64,000 bases of DNA from an uncultured Oscillospiraceae bacterium. Lineage in GTDB: Bacteria > Bacillota > Clostridia > Oscillospirales > Ruminococcaceae. The DNA is taken from assembly GCA_934526065.1 (NCBI GenBank), contig CAKSZX010000003.1, positions 184,431-248,430 on the forward strand. The letters run 5' to 3'. The notes below the pieces were generated by a model. The model saw nothing but the letters and a program-made list of their open reading frames with translations, was not told where the DNA came from and did not search any database. Shown one piece after another: positions 55,345 to 63,703 of the stretch; the first letter of the stretch is position 1; each line of letters opens with the position of its first letter. A program made the translations under genes and the position numbers.

Positions 55345-56762
55345 TATTTGCCTTTCATTGTGCGCACCGTGCGCAGTGTAAATGTCATTTTTGTGTATTC
55401 CCCCTGTCGGCTCTCCGCATTAAAAGTGCCGCCGTGGGCTTCAACTATTTCTTTAACCAAAGCAAGGCCTATGCCGGATCCTCGCTTTGAATTTTTACCC
55501 TTATAAAACTTTTGGGTTACCTTGTCTATATCCTCCGGGGCAATCCCCTGTCCGTTGTCCACAACGCTTACGGAAACAGTGTTTCTCTTTCTATCGCTTT
55601 CCATAAGAACTTGAATTTTCCCGCCCGGCGGGGTGTATTTTACGGCGTTGTCCAAAAGATTTACCATTATCTGCTTTATTCTGCTCTTGTCCGCATAAAC
55701 GGCTATTATATCCTCCGGCTCGTCAAAGATAAGTTCTATGCCGTTTTGTTTGCACCTTGGGGTGAACATTATAACTGCGTCGCTTATTTCCGCCGCCAAG
55801 TCCAGTTTTTCTTTTGTGAATTTTAAATCGGACTGTTGCAAGCGAGAAAAATCAAGGAGATTTTCCACCATGGAATTAAGCCTTTCGGTTTCGCTTAAAA
55901 TAACTTTTGTTCCCTTTTTCACGGTTGCAGGGTCATTTACGGAATTTTCCATTGTCTCCGCCCAGCCCTTTATAGCTGTGAGAGGGGTGCGCAATTCGTG
56001 GGAAACACCTGAAATAAAGTCGTTTTTTATTTCATCGGTTTTTCCAAGCTCCGCCGCCATATTGTTTATTGCATCACAGAGCTGGCCGATTTCGTCGTTG
56101 TAAGTGTTTTTAATACGCACATTAAACTCGCCCTTGCTTATCCGGGCGGCACCGGCCTCTATATCCCTTACCGGTTTTACGATACTGCCTATAAAATACA
56201 TACCGGACATTAAAACAAAGCCCATTACCACAAAGAAAAACACAACCGCTATTGATATGATGATGTTTATTTGCGTGTCCACTTTTTCAAGGCTTGTAAC
56301 AAGACGAACCGCATATATACTCTCGGTATTTTTGCGGATTATACATGTGGCGGTAAGAACTTTTTCCCCTACGGAAGTTCTGTAAATATTTGTGGCTATG
56401 CCGTCGGCAGATTGCCGGGCAAGGGCAATATCCCGCAGATGGCCGCTGTCCGCAGGCATAAACCCGGTAGAGGTTGTAAGCACTTTGCCGTTTGTGCCGA
56501 TAACCATAACTTCAAATTTGTCCTTTTCGGAAAAGTCTTCTATCAAATTGTAAATAAGCCCTGTGCGCTGTGCCTCGGACAAATCCCACTGTGCGGTCAG
56601 TGTGCCGTTTATGGTGCTTATTCTGCTTAAAATGGCATTTTCCGCCCGTGAGTAATAACTGTTTCTGAGATATATTACGGTTAAAACTTCCGCAATTATC
56701 ATGATAAGGGTGGTGGTTACAAGACTGCCCTTTACCCACCTTTTGGTTATACTGCCTTTCAT
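55344..56762 (-). CDS. Membrane sensor histidine kinase
   Basis: The 472-residue protein has a first membrane segment at about residues 12-32. An extracellular sensor region of roughly 140 residues and a second membrane segment near 170-195 follow. A HAMP domain leads to the HisKA box FISGVSHELRTPLTAIKGW (phospho-acceptor His) and the HATPase domain with DNAVKYTPPGG, VVDNGQGIAPEDID and GSGIGLALVKEIVEAHGG. It is the partner of the response regulator encoded 2 bases upstream. The signal is unknown; the adjacent lipoprotein may be part of sensing. Confidence 0.95.
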   Translation of the reverse strand: MKGSITKRWVKGSLVTTTLIMIIAEVLTVIYLRNSYYSRAENAILSRISTINGTLTAQWDLSEAQRTGLIYNLIEDFSEKDKFEVMVIGTNGKVLTTSTGFMPADSGHLRDIALARQSADGIATNIYRTSVGEKVLTATCIIRKNTESIYAVRLVTSLEKVDTQINIIISIAVVFFFVVMGFVLMSGMYFIGSIVKPVRDIEAGAARISKGEFNVRIKNTYNDEIGQLCDAINNMAAELGKTDEIKNDFISGVSHELRTPLTAIKGWAETMENSVNDPATVKKGTKVILSETERLNSMVENLLDFSRLQQSDLKFTKEKLDLAAEISDAVIMFTPRCKQNGIELIFDEPEDIIAVYADKSRIKQIMVNLLDNAVKYTPPGGKIQVLMESDRKRNTVSVSVVDNGQGIAPEDIDKVTQKFYKGKNSKRGSGIGLALVKEIVEAHGGTFNAESRQGEYTKMTFTLRTVRTMKGK

Positions 56763-56763
56763 A

Positions 56764-57462
56764 TTATACGCTCCAGCGGTATCCGTAACCCCAAACGGTT
56801 ACTATGTGCTGCGGGTTTGAAGGGTCGTCTTCGATTTTCATTCTCAAACGGCGTATGTTTACATCTACGATTTTTATATCGCCGAAGTAGTTTTCTCCCC
56901 ACACCCCTTCAAGAATTTTTTCCCTTACAAGGGCTGTGCCTTCGTTTTTAAAAAACAGCTCCATTATGCTGAATTCCACACTTGTTAAATCTATAACCGT
57001 GTCACCTTTGTGCATAACACGGCTTTTAAAATCCAGGGTAAAGGGGCCGGACACCATAATGTCTTGTTCATGCTCATCGACCTTGTCCGCCTTTTTTACT
57101 CGGCGTAAAAGGGAATTAACCCTTGCCACAAGTTCCGCAACGCCAAAGGGCTTTGTCACATAATCGTCCGCCCCTACGGACAGAGAATGAACCTTGTCCT
57201 TTTCCTGGCTTTTTGCCGAGAGCATTATTATGCCTATATCACTGTCCCTGGCACGTATGTATTCGCACAGAGATGTGCCGCTGATACCCGGCAGCATAAT
57301 ATCCAAAATGGCAATGTCAAATTTAACGCCGGGGCGGTTATACTCTTCCATTGCTTTTTCGGCAGATGTAAATCTTTTTACCCGGTGTCCCTCCAATGTT
57401 AAATTGAGTTCCACAACTTCGCCGATGCTTTCTTCGTCGTCAACAACAAGTATATTCGCCAT
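56764..57462 (-). CDS. OmpR/PhoB-family response regulator
   Basis: The 232-residue regulator has a receiver domain with the acidic pair DDEES, the phospho-acceptor in FDIAILDIMLPGISG, and the conserved Lys in DDYVTKPFG. The C-terminal winged-helix DNA-binding domain includes DLTSVEFSIMELFFKNEG and VDVNIRRLRMKIEDD...VWGYGYRW. GGAGAAG precedes the ATG. It forms one operon with the kinase. The target genes cannot be read here. Confidence 0.95.
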   Translation of the reverse strand: MANILVVDDEESIGEVVELNLTLEGHRVKRFTSAEKAMEEYNRPGVKFDIAILDIMLPGISGTSLCEYIRARDSDIGIIMLSAKSQEKDKVHSLSVGADDYVTKPFGVAELVARVNSLLRRVKKADKVDEHEQDIMVSGPFTLDFKSRVMHKGDTVIDLTSVEFSIMELFFKNEGTALVREKILEGVWGENYFGDIKIVDVNIRRLRMKIEDDPSNPQHIVTVWGYGYRWSV

Positions 57463-57477
57463 ATTTTTCTTCTCCCG

Positions 57478-58833
57478 TTACTTTAAATATGTGAGATTTT
57501 CCGTTATAAAACTGCGCTGTGTGTCGGACACTTGTTCCGAGAACACAAATTTAACCTGCAATGTGCCCACAGTGGAATACATTATATTATCCCCGATTTC
57601 ATCACGGACCGTGACAACGGCAAAATCCAAAAGGTTTTCCCCCGTCTTTGCATCAATCACACTGCCGCCGGCTTCGGTGCCGTAAATTTCCGTCCGATTT
57701 TCCCATTCAACCGGAACAGGGAAAAAAATTCCCTCTTTTACCCGGCATATTCCCAAATACTTTCTCACAGGGGTTTTACACCGATAGCTTGTCCAATCCA
57801 TAAGAGCCGCATATCCGTCCTCTGATGTTTTTATAATGCCTGCGGTTTCGTAAAATTTGTCCATGTCCAAATCTATGCTTACCAAATTGTAATCCTCATT
57901 CCAGTATTTTGCAATATCCCGATTGGGCATAGCCACAAGACACATTTCCTCGGTTTGATTTTCATTTTCGGCAGATTCGGTTTCTTCTGCGGCCGGGTCA
58001 TTCTCCCTGTTTTCTCCATCGGTTGTGTTATCCCGGGTTTCTTCCGGCTGCCGGGTGGCAGGCAATCCGTAGTAATAATACAAGGTGTGAACTACGTGAT
58101 CCGGGGTTGAACAGTCCACCACAAGGCCGTTATTTTCGCTGTACTCGTTTTTAGTAAGAGCGATAGATGTAACCTTCCGATTTTTAAATGGTATTTCCGC
58201 CCGTGCTTTTTGCACAAGTTCTCCGTTTTCGCAAGTCAGCAAAGTTATCGTTGTGTGCCGATTGTCGCCGCTTGCACCGGCATACACTATATCGCTTATG
58301 CCGTCGCCGGTTATATCCCCTACGGTAAAATCCCGGCATGAGTAAGTGACGCTGTTGTCTATATCCTCACTGCCGCCTAAATACACCGACAAAAACTTGT
58401 TGCTGCCGTCGGAAAATGTATAGCCTACCACAATCCGTTTGCGGCCGTCGCCGGTTATGTTTGCAAAGTCGATTTTGTAAAGTTCGGTGCCGTAACCCTC
58501 TCTGTCGGATATAACCTGCCAGCCATCATCGGTTTGCCCCAAAACCGCAAGTCTCAAATTTCCGCCGGTGTTTGGATCGCTGTAAAGAACCACTGCTTGT
58601 TTTTTCCCGTCTCCGTTTAAATCCACGATTTGCACCGGAGATATACTGTTGCCCCGCTTTGGGTATTTAAGCAAAATTTTACTTTGCAAATATTCGTTTA
58701 AAGACGCCACAATCCGGCTTTCCCTCTTGGAAAGTTGCGGTGACGACAGCAAATTCATTATATCGTTTTTGTCTGCCACGGCGCAGCCTGTAAGCATTAA
58801 AATCGACAAAATAATAGCAGCTATTTTTTTCAT
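57478..58833 (-). CDS. FG-GAP/VCBS-repeat lipoprotein upstream of the two-component system
   Basis: The 451-residue protein has a lipoprotein signal peptide with lipobox LTGC (Cys at about residue 17). Three repeated calcium-loop-like motifs follow: DLNGDGKKQAVVLY, NITGDGRKRIVVGY and DITGDGISDIVYAG, the pattern of FG-GAP/VCBS beta-propeller blades. An acidic Glu/Asn-rich linker precedes a C-terminal domain of unknown type. It is predicted to sit on the outer face of the membrane. It lies 15 bases from the response regulator and so may help the kinase sense its ligand. Function unknown. Confidence 0.75.
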   Translation of the reverse strand: MKKIAAIILSILMLTGCAVADKNDIMNLLSSPQLSKRESRIVASLNEYLQSKILLKYPKRGNSISPVQIVDLNGDGKKQAVVLYSDPNTGGNLRLAVLGQTDDGWQVISDREGYGTELYKIDFANITGDGRKRIVVGYTFSDGSNKFLSVYLGGSEDIDNSVTYSCRDFTVGDITGDGISDIVYAGASGDNRHTTITLLTCENGELVQKARAEIPFKNRKVTSIALTKNEYSENNGLVVDCSTPDHVVHTLYYYYGLPATRQPEETRDNTTDGENRENDPAAEETESAENENQTEEMCLVAMPNRDIAKYWNEDYNLVSIDLDMDKFYETAGIIKTSEDGYAALMDWTSYRCKTPVRKYLGICRVKEGIFFPVPVEWENRTEIYGTEAGGSVIDAKTGENLLDFAVVTVRDEIGDNIMYSTVGTLQVKFVFSEQVSDTQRSFITENLTYLK

Positions 58834-58872
58834 AATAATTCCTTATAATTTCGGTGATAATCTATTTTAACA

Positions 58873-59631
58873 TTAAAACAGGAATATTCCAATAGACATT
58901 ACAATTATACCGCTGATTATACCACAAATTGTGTGTATATTCTTTGATATTTTCATTGAAGAGGGCACAAGTTCAAAAATCGCCGTCTGGCACATTATTC
59001 CTGCTATAAAGGGCATAATCCCGTTTAAAAAAGCCGTGTTTATAAAGGAGAAAAGCAAAAAATAGGATACAAAGCCGCCGAAAAGTTCCGCCATGCCCCG
59101 CCAAAAGGCTTGCATAAAGGCCTTTTTCTTACTTTTGGAAAGATACAAAACCGGCCCTGCCACCGCCATGCCCTCCGGAATATTGTGCAAAGCCACCGCC
59201 CGTGATACTTTTAAACCGAACCTTGCATTTTTGGCTGCGGTAAAAATCGTAAGCATTCCCTCCGGCAGGTTGTGCAAAACTATTATAAGAGTTGTCAAAA
59301 ATGCTGTTCTTCCTATAATCTGTCCCTGCCGTGAAGAATACTTGAATGTGAATGTATCGCAGAATTTTGACATGGCAAACCCTACGGCAACCCCGGATAA
59401 AAACAGCAAAAACACTGCTCTTGCCCCCTGCAACCGGGTAAGATAAGAAAGATAGCTTTTATAGCTTTCCGGGATAAGGTCAAACCGAGACACCGCCAGC
59501 ATGACCCCTGCGGCAAAGCCCTCGTAAAAGGACATTTTATCATCATTGATTCCACCGCCTAAAATCACAAAAACAGCCCCCAAACTTGTGGAAAGTCCGG
59601 CAAGGGCGCAAAGTAAAAATGGATAATACAT
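58873..59631 (-). CDS. ZIP family divalent metal transporter
   Basis: The 252-residue membrane protein has about eight hydrophobic segments and the two ZIP metal-site motifs VLHNLPEGML and ALHNIPEGMAVAG in helices IV and V. ZIP proteins carry Zn2+, Fe2+ or Mn2+ into the cytoplasm. It could be a counterpart to the Mn2+-controlled P-type pump, but there is no direct evidence of specificity. No operon partner is close. Confidence 0.92.
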   Translation of the reverse strand: MYYPFLLCALAGLSTSLGAVFVILGGGINDDKMSFYEGFAAGVMLAVSRFDLIPESYKSYLSYLTRLQGARAVFLLFLSGVAVGFAMSKFCDTFTFKYSSRQGQIIGRTAFLTTLIIVLHNLPEGMLTIFTAAKNARFGLKVSRAVALHNIPEGMAVAGPVLYLSKSKKKAFMQAFWRGMAELFGGFVSYFLLFSFINTAFLNGIMPFIAGIMCQTAIFELVPSSMKISKNIHTICGIISGIIVMSIGIFLF

Positions 59632-59693
59632 ATTTCACCGCCTGAGATTTACTGTTTAATACTATGCCGGCATTTTATGTTTTATGGCAAAAA

Positions 59694-59716
59694 AACAGCG
59701 GCCGGCGGCCGCTGTT
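59694..59716 (-). terminator. Terminator after the TSUP gene
   Basis: AACAGCGGCC and GGCCGCTGTT form a perfect GC-rich stem with a 3-base loop, and TTTTTTT follows on the minus strand. Confidence 0.85.
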
Positions 59717-59743
59717 ATGCTTTATTTTAATTTGGCTTAAAGA

Positions 59744-60499
59744 TTAAATTATATCCCCTATCAGCTTTATAAACACGCCCACCAGCACTACGATAAGCAT
59801 TTTTTTGATTACCTTTGCGCCGTTTTTTATGGCGTAGGCAGAGCCTAAATAATTGCCCAAAAGATTGCAGAGAGCCGCAGGCAACGCTATTGCCCAAATA
59901 ACCTTGCCAGCTATTATATAGTTTGCGGCCGCCGCCACATTGGAGGCCAAATTTACCACCTTTGCATTGCCGCCGGCGGTGATATAATCAAAACCTATGA
60001 AGATAGTGTAGGCAAAAATTAAAAATGTGCCTGTGCCGGGACCTATTAAACCGTCGTAAATGCCTATGACAAAACCTATCAAACCGGCGGCGACATATAA
60101 CTTTGTGCCATATAGTTTTTGTACCGGGTTGTCATCTTTTTTGTTGAACAAAACAAAAATTGCTATAAAAGGCAAAAGCAGAGTAAACGCCTTTTTAAGC
60201 ATTGTCTGGTCTATAACAAGGGCGATTTTACTGCCTGTAAAACTGCCTGCAAAACTTAAAACTGCGCTGATAATTGCGGTTTTCCATTCCACTTTACCGC
60301 TTTTTACATACTTTGCGGCAGCCATGCTTGTGCCGACAGATGACATAACCTTATTAGTGGCAAGCACATTGTGCATGGGCAAACCCGCCATCATATACGC
60401 CGGTGTGGAAAGCAAACCGCCGCCCCCTGCCACGGCGTCCACAAAGCCGGCAAGAAATACCAGCGGACATATTATCAAAAGTTGTGTTGTGAAATTCAT
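59744..60499 (-). CDS. TSUP (TauE/SafE) family permease
   Basis: The 251-residue membrane protein begins with LIICPLVFLAGFVDAVAGGGGL, the TSUP first-helix motif. It has a repeated half in the centre (VIGIYDGLIGPGTGTFLIFA) and about eight hydrophobic segments. The family moves sulphite, sulphoacetate or related anions. ATG at 60499 follows AAAGGGGA by 7 bases; the frame is open to 60553. It is monocistronic. Confidence 0.92.
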   Translation of the reverse strand: MNFTTQLLIICPLVFLAGFVDAVAGGGGLLSTPAYMMAGLPMHNVLATNKVMSSVGTSMAAAKYVKSGKVEWKTAIISAVLSFAGSFTGSKIALVIDQTMLKKAFTLLLPFIAIFVLFNKKDDNPVQKLYGTKLYVAAGLIGFVIGIYDGLIGPGTGTFLIFAYTIFIGFDYITAGGNAKVVNLASNVAAAANYIIAGKVIWAIALPAALCNLLGNYLGSAYAIKNGAKVIKKMLIVVLVGVFIKLIGDII

Positions 60500-60628
60500 A
60501 CCTTTTCCCCTTTGTAAAAGTTTTAATATAATTGACAGTATATCAAAATTCAAATTGATTTACAACAGTATTTATAGTAAAATTCCTATTAAAATCTTAA
60601 TATATATTTTGTCTGCATAAATCAATAA

Positions 60629-60763
60629 ATACTTGATATTTGCAGGGGTATAGGTGTAAAATATGTTGTGTATTCTTCTCAATTCGACGGCGACAACACA
60701 AACCTTGAATGTTTTGAAAAAGTATTTGCTACCGGTACGGTAACCATATATAAAATATATTAA
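60629..60763 (+). pseudogene. 3'-terminal remnant of a membrane glycosyltransferase/YfhO-like gene
   Basis: A 45-codon frame without a start codon runs from after a stop at 60626 to TAA at 60761-60763. The translation contains GVKYVVYSSQFDGDN and ends FATGTVTIYKIY. The pattern 'GVKYVV...F-x-V-x-x...V-x-IY' is how many membrane proteins of the YfhO/PMT glycosyltransferase group end. It ends 11 bases before the glycosyltransferase start, where a partner gene would be expected. I read it as the tail of a deleted neighbour; the family guess is tentative. Confidence 0.55.
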
Positions 60764-60774
60764 CGGAGGATAAT

Positions 60775-61752
60775 ATGGAAAAGTACAATGTGGATAAATC
60801 ATTATACATAGTAATACCATGTTACAATGAGGAGGCGGTTTTGCCCATTACGGCTCCCATGTTTTTAAACAAAATCAACAGCCTTATAGACCAAGGGCTT
60901 TGCAACGATAAGTCAAAGGTTGTATTTGTAAACGACGGCTCAAAAGACGGCACATGGGATATTATTCAAAATTTGGCAAAGGAAAATGACAAATATGCAG
61001 GAGTAACCCTCACCCGTAACAGAGGTCATCAAAATGCACTTCTTGCAGGGCTTATGTGGGCAAAAGACAGATGCGATGTTACCATTTCCATTGACTGTGA
61101 CGGCCAGGATGACATAAACGCCATGGATGAAATGATGAAAAACTATCGGGACGGCTGTCATGTGGTTTACGGCGTTCGCAGTAAGCGTGACACGGACACA
61201 TTCTTTAAGCGTGTCACTGCCGAAGGCTTCTACAAATTTATGACCCTTATGGGTGCCGATACGGTGTTCAACCATGCGGACTACCGCCTTATGAGCAAAG
61301 AGGCATTGGAGGGTCTTGCACAGTTTAAAGAGGTAAATCTGTTTTTAAGAGGCACCGTGCCTATGGTAGGCTACAAATCCACATCGGTTTACTACGAGAG
61401 ATTTGAGAGAATAGCCGGTGAGAGCCACTATCCCTTCTCCAAAATGTTAAATCTTGCCTTAAACGGCATCACAAGCCTTTCGGTTAAGCCGTTAAGATAC
61501 ATCACGGGATTGGGCGTTGTTATGAGCCTTGCAAGTTTTATAGCTATATTGTGGGCAATCATAACCAAAATCGCCGGCCACGCCATCAGCGGTTGGACAA
61601 GCATGATATGCGTAATGGCATTTCTGGGGGGTATTCAGCTTTTCTGCTTAGGCGTAATCGGCGAGTACATCGGTAAGATTTACTCCGAAACAAAAGCCCG
61701 CCCAAGATACATAATAGAAAAAACAACGGAAGACGAAAAAGAAAATAACTAA
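60775..61752 (+). CDS. GT2 family prenyl-phosphate glycosyltransferase (GtrB/DPM1-like)
   Basis: The 325-residue protein has the GT2 catalytic domain with IPCYNEEAVLP, VFVNDGSKDGTW, RNRGHQNALLAG and the metal site SIDCDGQDD. The C-terminus has two membrane segments (about residues 235-260 and 270-295), and it ends EYIGKIYSETKARPRYII, typical of GtrB/YkoT proteins. It should transfer a sugar to undecaprenyl phosphate for export and use by a GT-C partner. That partner gene seems to have been lost just upstream. GGAGG lies 6 bases before the ATG. Confidence 0.93.
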   Translation: MEKYNVDKSLYIVIPCYNEEAVLPITAPMFLNKINSLIDQGLCNDKSKVVFVNDGSKDGTWDIIQNLAKENDKYAGVTLTRNRGHQNALLAGLMWAKDRCDVTISIDCDGQDDINAMDEMMKNYRDGCHVVYGVRSKRDTDTFFKRVTAEGFYKFMTLMGADTVFNHADYRLMSKEALEGLAQFKEVNLFLRGTVPMVGYKSTSVYYERFERIAGESHYPFSKMLNLALNGITSLSVKPLRYITGLGVVMSLASFIAILWAIITKIAGHAISGWTSMICVMAFLGGIQLFCLGVIGEYIGKIYSETKARPRYIIEKTTEDEKENN

Positions 61753-61758
61753 AAAAAC

Positions 61759-61788
61759 AAATGCCTTTTGCAACCGCAAAAGGCATTT
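61759..61788. terminator. Terminator shared by the glycosyltransferase and MetE-like genes
   Basis: AAATGCCTTTTGC pairs perfectly with GCAAAAGGCATTT around 4 bases. T tracts exist on both strands and the flanking genes converge on it. Confidence 0.9.
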
Positions 61789-61815
61789 TTGTATTATGTA
61801 CGATTTTAAAGAGAA

Positions 61816-62931
61816 TTAACCCCAAACTTCTTTGGCTATTTCCTTTACAAGTTTAAGTTTTGCCCACTGTTCTTCCTCGGTCAATTTATTGCCGATTTCG
61901 CAGGATGCAAAACCGCACTGTGGAGACAAATACAATCTGTCAAGAGGAATGTATTCCGCAGCTTGGTGTATTCTCTTGATAACGGTATCCTTGTTTTCAA
62001 GTTTAGGTGATTTTGTTGTAATCAAGCCCAAAACAACCTTCTTTTCTCCGCTTACCTTTGCAAGGGGTTCAAAGCCGCCGGAGCGCTCATCGTCAAATTC
62101 AAGGTAGAAAGCGTTTACATTTTCCTCGCCGAACAAAATGTCCGCAACCGGGTCATAAGCACCCCGGTTGGCATAAGTTGAGTGATAGTTTCCACGGCAG
62201 ATATGAGTGTTTACCACCATATCGGCAGGCACTGCGGCGATAACCGCATTGTTTATATCCTTGTGGATTTCCTGCACTTTCTTTGTGTCTTCCCAAGACA
62301 CGCCGTATGCTTTGTAGCCGTGTCTGTCTGCAAGCATACCCCATGTGCAGTCGTCAATTTGCAGGTTTCTGCAACCGGCATCGTACAAGTCTTTGATAAC
62401 CTTTTTGTAGCCATCTGCAATATCCTTTGCCAGTTCTTCCCTTGTGGCGTAAAATTCGCTTGCGTCCTTCCAGCCGAAAGGCATTGCAAACTGTGCAAGG
62501 AACTGGGCCGGCGCAGGTATTGTCTGCTTAACAACGGTGTTTTCGTCCTCAAACTGCTTTAAGAATTTAAAGTGTTCCACAAATGGGTGAACCCCGGTCA
62601 TACCCACTTTGCCGGTAAGGTATGTGTCGTCAAGGATAGCGGCCTCGTCGTGGAAAGGCAAGCCTCTGTCTGTGGCGCTGTGGCTTACGCCGTCAAAAGC
62701 CCACATAAAATCAAGGTGCCAGCTGCCTCTTCTGAACTCGCCGTCGGTGATTGCATGGTAGCCCAATTCCTTTTGCTTTTTAACAAGCTCGGTGATAGCT
62801 TTGTTCTCAACCGCCGTAAGTTCCTCTCTTGTGATTTTGCCGTCAAAAAATTCGGCTCTTGCTTGTTTCAGATATTCCGGGCGCAAAAAACTGCCCACAT
62901 GGTCATATCTGAAAGGTGTTTTGATAGCCAT
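61816..62931 (-). CDS. Cobalamin-independent methionine synthase-like protein (MetE C-terminal domain family)
   Basis: The 371-residue protein matches the catalytic (C-terminal) half of MetE in the YxjG/YxjH group. It has YDHVGSFLRPEYL, IDDCTWGML and the zinc ligands in NTHICRGNYHS and LSPQCGFAS. It is expected to transfer a methyl group to homocysteine or a similar thiol without B12. It lacks the folate-binding N-half of full MetE, so its methyl donor is uncertain. AAGGAG precedes the ATG. Control by a cobalamin riboswitch supports a role in methionine supply when B12 is scarce. Confidence 0.92.
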   Translation of the reverse strand: MAIKTPFRYDHVGSFLRPEYLKQARAEFFDGKITREELTAVENKAITELVKKQKELGYHAITDGEFRRGSWHLDFMWAFDGVSHSATDRGLPFHDEAAILDDTYLTGKVGMTGVHPFVEHFKFLKQFEDENTVVKQTIPAPAQFLAQFAMPFGWKDASEFYATREELAKDIADGYKKVIKDLYDAGCRNLQIDDCTWGMLADRHGYKAYGVSWEDTKKVQEIHKDINNAVIAAVPADMVVNTHICRGNYHSTYANRGAYDPVADILFGEENVNAFYLEFDDERSGGFEPLAKVSGEKKVVLGLITTKSPKLENKDTVIKRIHQAAEYIPLDRLYLSPQCGFASCEIGNKLTEEEQWAKLKLVKEIAKEVWG

Positions 62932-62959
62932 AAAATACTCCTTCTTTTGCCCAAGGCAT

Positions 62960-63105
62960 AAATTATAATTTTCCGCAAGACAGGCATCCCGACTTAAATT
63001 TTTTAAATCATACGGTAATGGCTGTTGTGGCGGATTCTCACCGCACTTCCCCTGAGCCTATCCTCTTTTAAACATAGAGTTCGGCACCGCAAAACGGCCT
63101 TACAG
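62960..63105 (-). ncRNA. Cobalamin riboswitch upstream of the MetE-like gene
   Basis: The minus-strand leader shows the family core elements: GGTGCC near the 5' end, AGGGGAAGTGCGGTGAGAATCCGC, then CCACAACAGCC, TTACCGTA and AAGTCGGGATGCCTG. These match the conserved boxes of the B12 element (AGGGAA, GGTG-AATCC, CCACTG, AGTC-GGA-x-ACCTGCC). The switch ends about 30 bases before the ATG, so it may act on translation. A TATAAT lies at 63115-63120, just upstream. Confidence 0.9.
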
Positions 63106-63114
63106 ATTAAAAAA

Positions 63115-63120
63115 ATTATA
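63115..63120 (-). promoter_or_regulatory. Probable -10 element of the B12 riboswitch transcript
   Basis: A perfect TATAAT on the minus strand precedes the riboswitch. The -35 region is weak (TTTATT-like), so the site is likely but not certain. Confidence 0.5.
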
Positions 63121-63165
63121 TCACAGCAGGGTGAAAAAATAAACTACTTTTTTAATATGTTTATA

Positions 63166-63264
63166 CACAAAAACAAAAGACCGACTAAACATCGGTCTTT
63201 CATTTTTAAGAGAGGAAAATCTGTACAATATTGTGTTTACACACAATGGAATTTTTGTATCTAT
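63166..63264 (-). ncRNA. Candidate small RNA of about 100 bases
   Basis: A promoter TTGCAT (63293-63298), 16 bases, TATACT (63271-63276) predicts a minus-strand start near 63264. The transcript would contain a hairpin ATTGTGT/ACACAAT, an unpaired pyrimidine stretch TTTTCCTCTC, and a terminator at 63176-63200 (AAAGACCGA/TCGGTCTTT) followed by TGTTTTTG. No good ORF lies inside; a 19-codon frame has no ribosome site. The unpaired CCTCTC could pair with ribosome binding sites. Not a family I recognise. Confidence 0.55.
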
Positions 63265-63432
63265 GCTTTTAGTATATCACAATTAACAAAAAATGCAATA
63301 GCAAAAGTGCATTTTTGGAAATTTGCACAATATATAAAGAAAATTTTATCTATTATTCTTTTTTGACAAAATCTTATTTATAATGACAAATATTCTTGAC
63401 AAATTGCGACATACTTTTTTAATCCGCCGGTA

Positions 63433-63552
63433 TATAATACAGTCACAAAGGTGATAACGCAAAGGCTGGCGTTAACATCTTGCATTTCCTCATATACTTT
63501 TTCTCTGCAAAAGGCTCGTCGTTTTCGGCGGGCCTTTTGCCCTATTTGTGAC
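63433..63552 (+). ncRNA. Candidate structured RNA with closed ends
   Basis: A TATAAT at 63433-63438 is followed by GTCACAAAGG (63442-63451), which pairs with CCTATTTGTGAC (63541-63552). This brings the two ends of a ~110-base RNA together. Inside are a hairpin AACGC/GCGTT (63456-63473, extended by GAT/ATC) and a 15-bp hairpin GCAAAAGGCTCGTCG/CGGCGGGCCTTTTGC (63507-63540). There is no supportable ORF. The -35 of the promoter is weak. It does not match 6S, SRP or c-di-GMP elements that I can recall. Confidence 0.5.
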
Positions 63553-63668
63553 ATATGCCCGATTTTATAAAGCCCTTTTTAAGCCGAAATACCTTATTTT
63601 CTTTGTTTTTTAGACAAAATACATAGTTTTGATAATTTTTTAACGACTATATTTGTAACATTCAAGTA

Positions 63669-63697
63669 TTGATATTTATTTAACAATGCGATATAAT
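63669..63697 (+). promoter_or_regulatory. Promoter of a candidate RNA
   Basis: TTGATA (63669-63674) and TATAAT (63692-63697) are separated by 17 bases, with no protein gene downstream. Confidence 0.8.
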
Positions 63698-63703
63698 ATC
63701 AAT

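Noticed and set aside
60572..60820. An 82-codon minus-strand frame over the start of the glycosyltransferase
   Set aside because: Low-complexity hydrophobic translation without a ribosome site, opposite the remnant and the real start.
63451..63480. AACGCAAAGGC resembling part of a c-di-GMP-I riboswitch
   Set aside because: The other half of the GEMM core (GGCAAACC and GAAA receptor) is missing and no gene follows.
63433..63552. 6S or signal recognition particle RNA
   Set aside because: Length and arrangement differ: there is no large central bubble of 6S and no SRP GGAA-capped arm.
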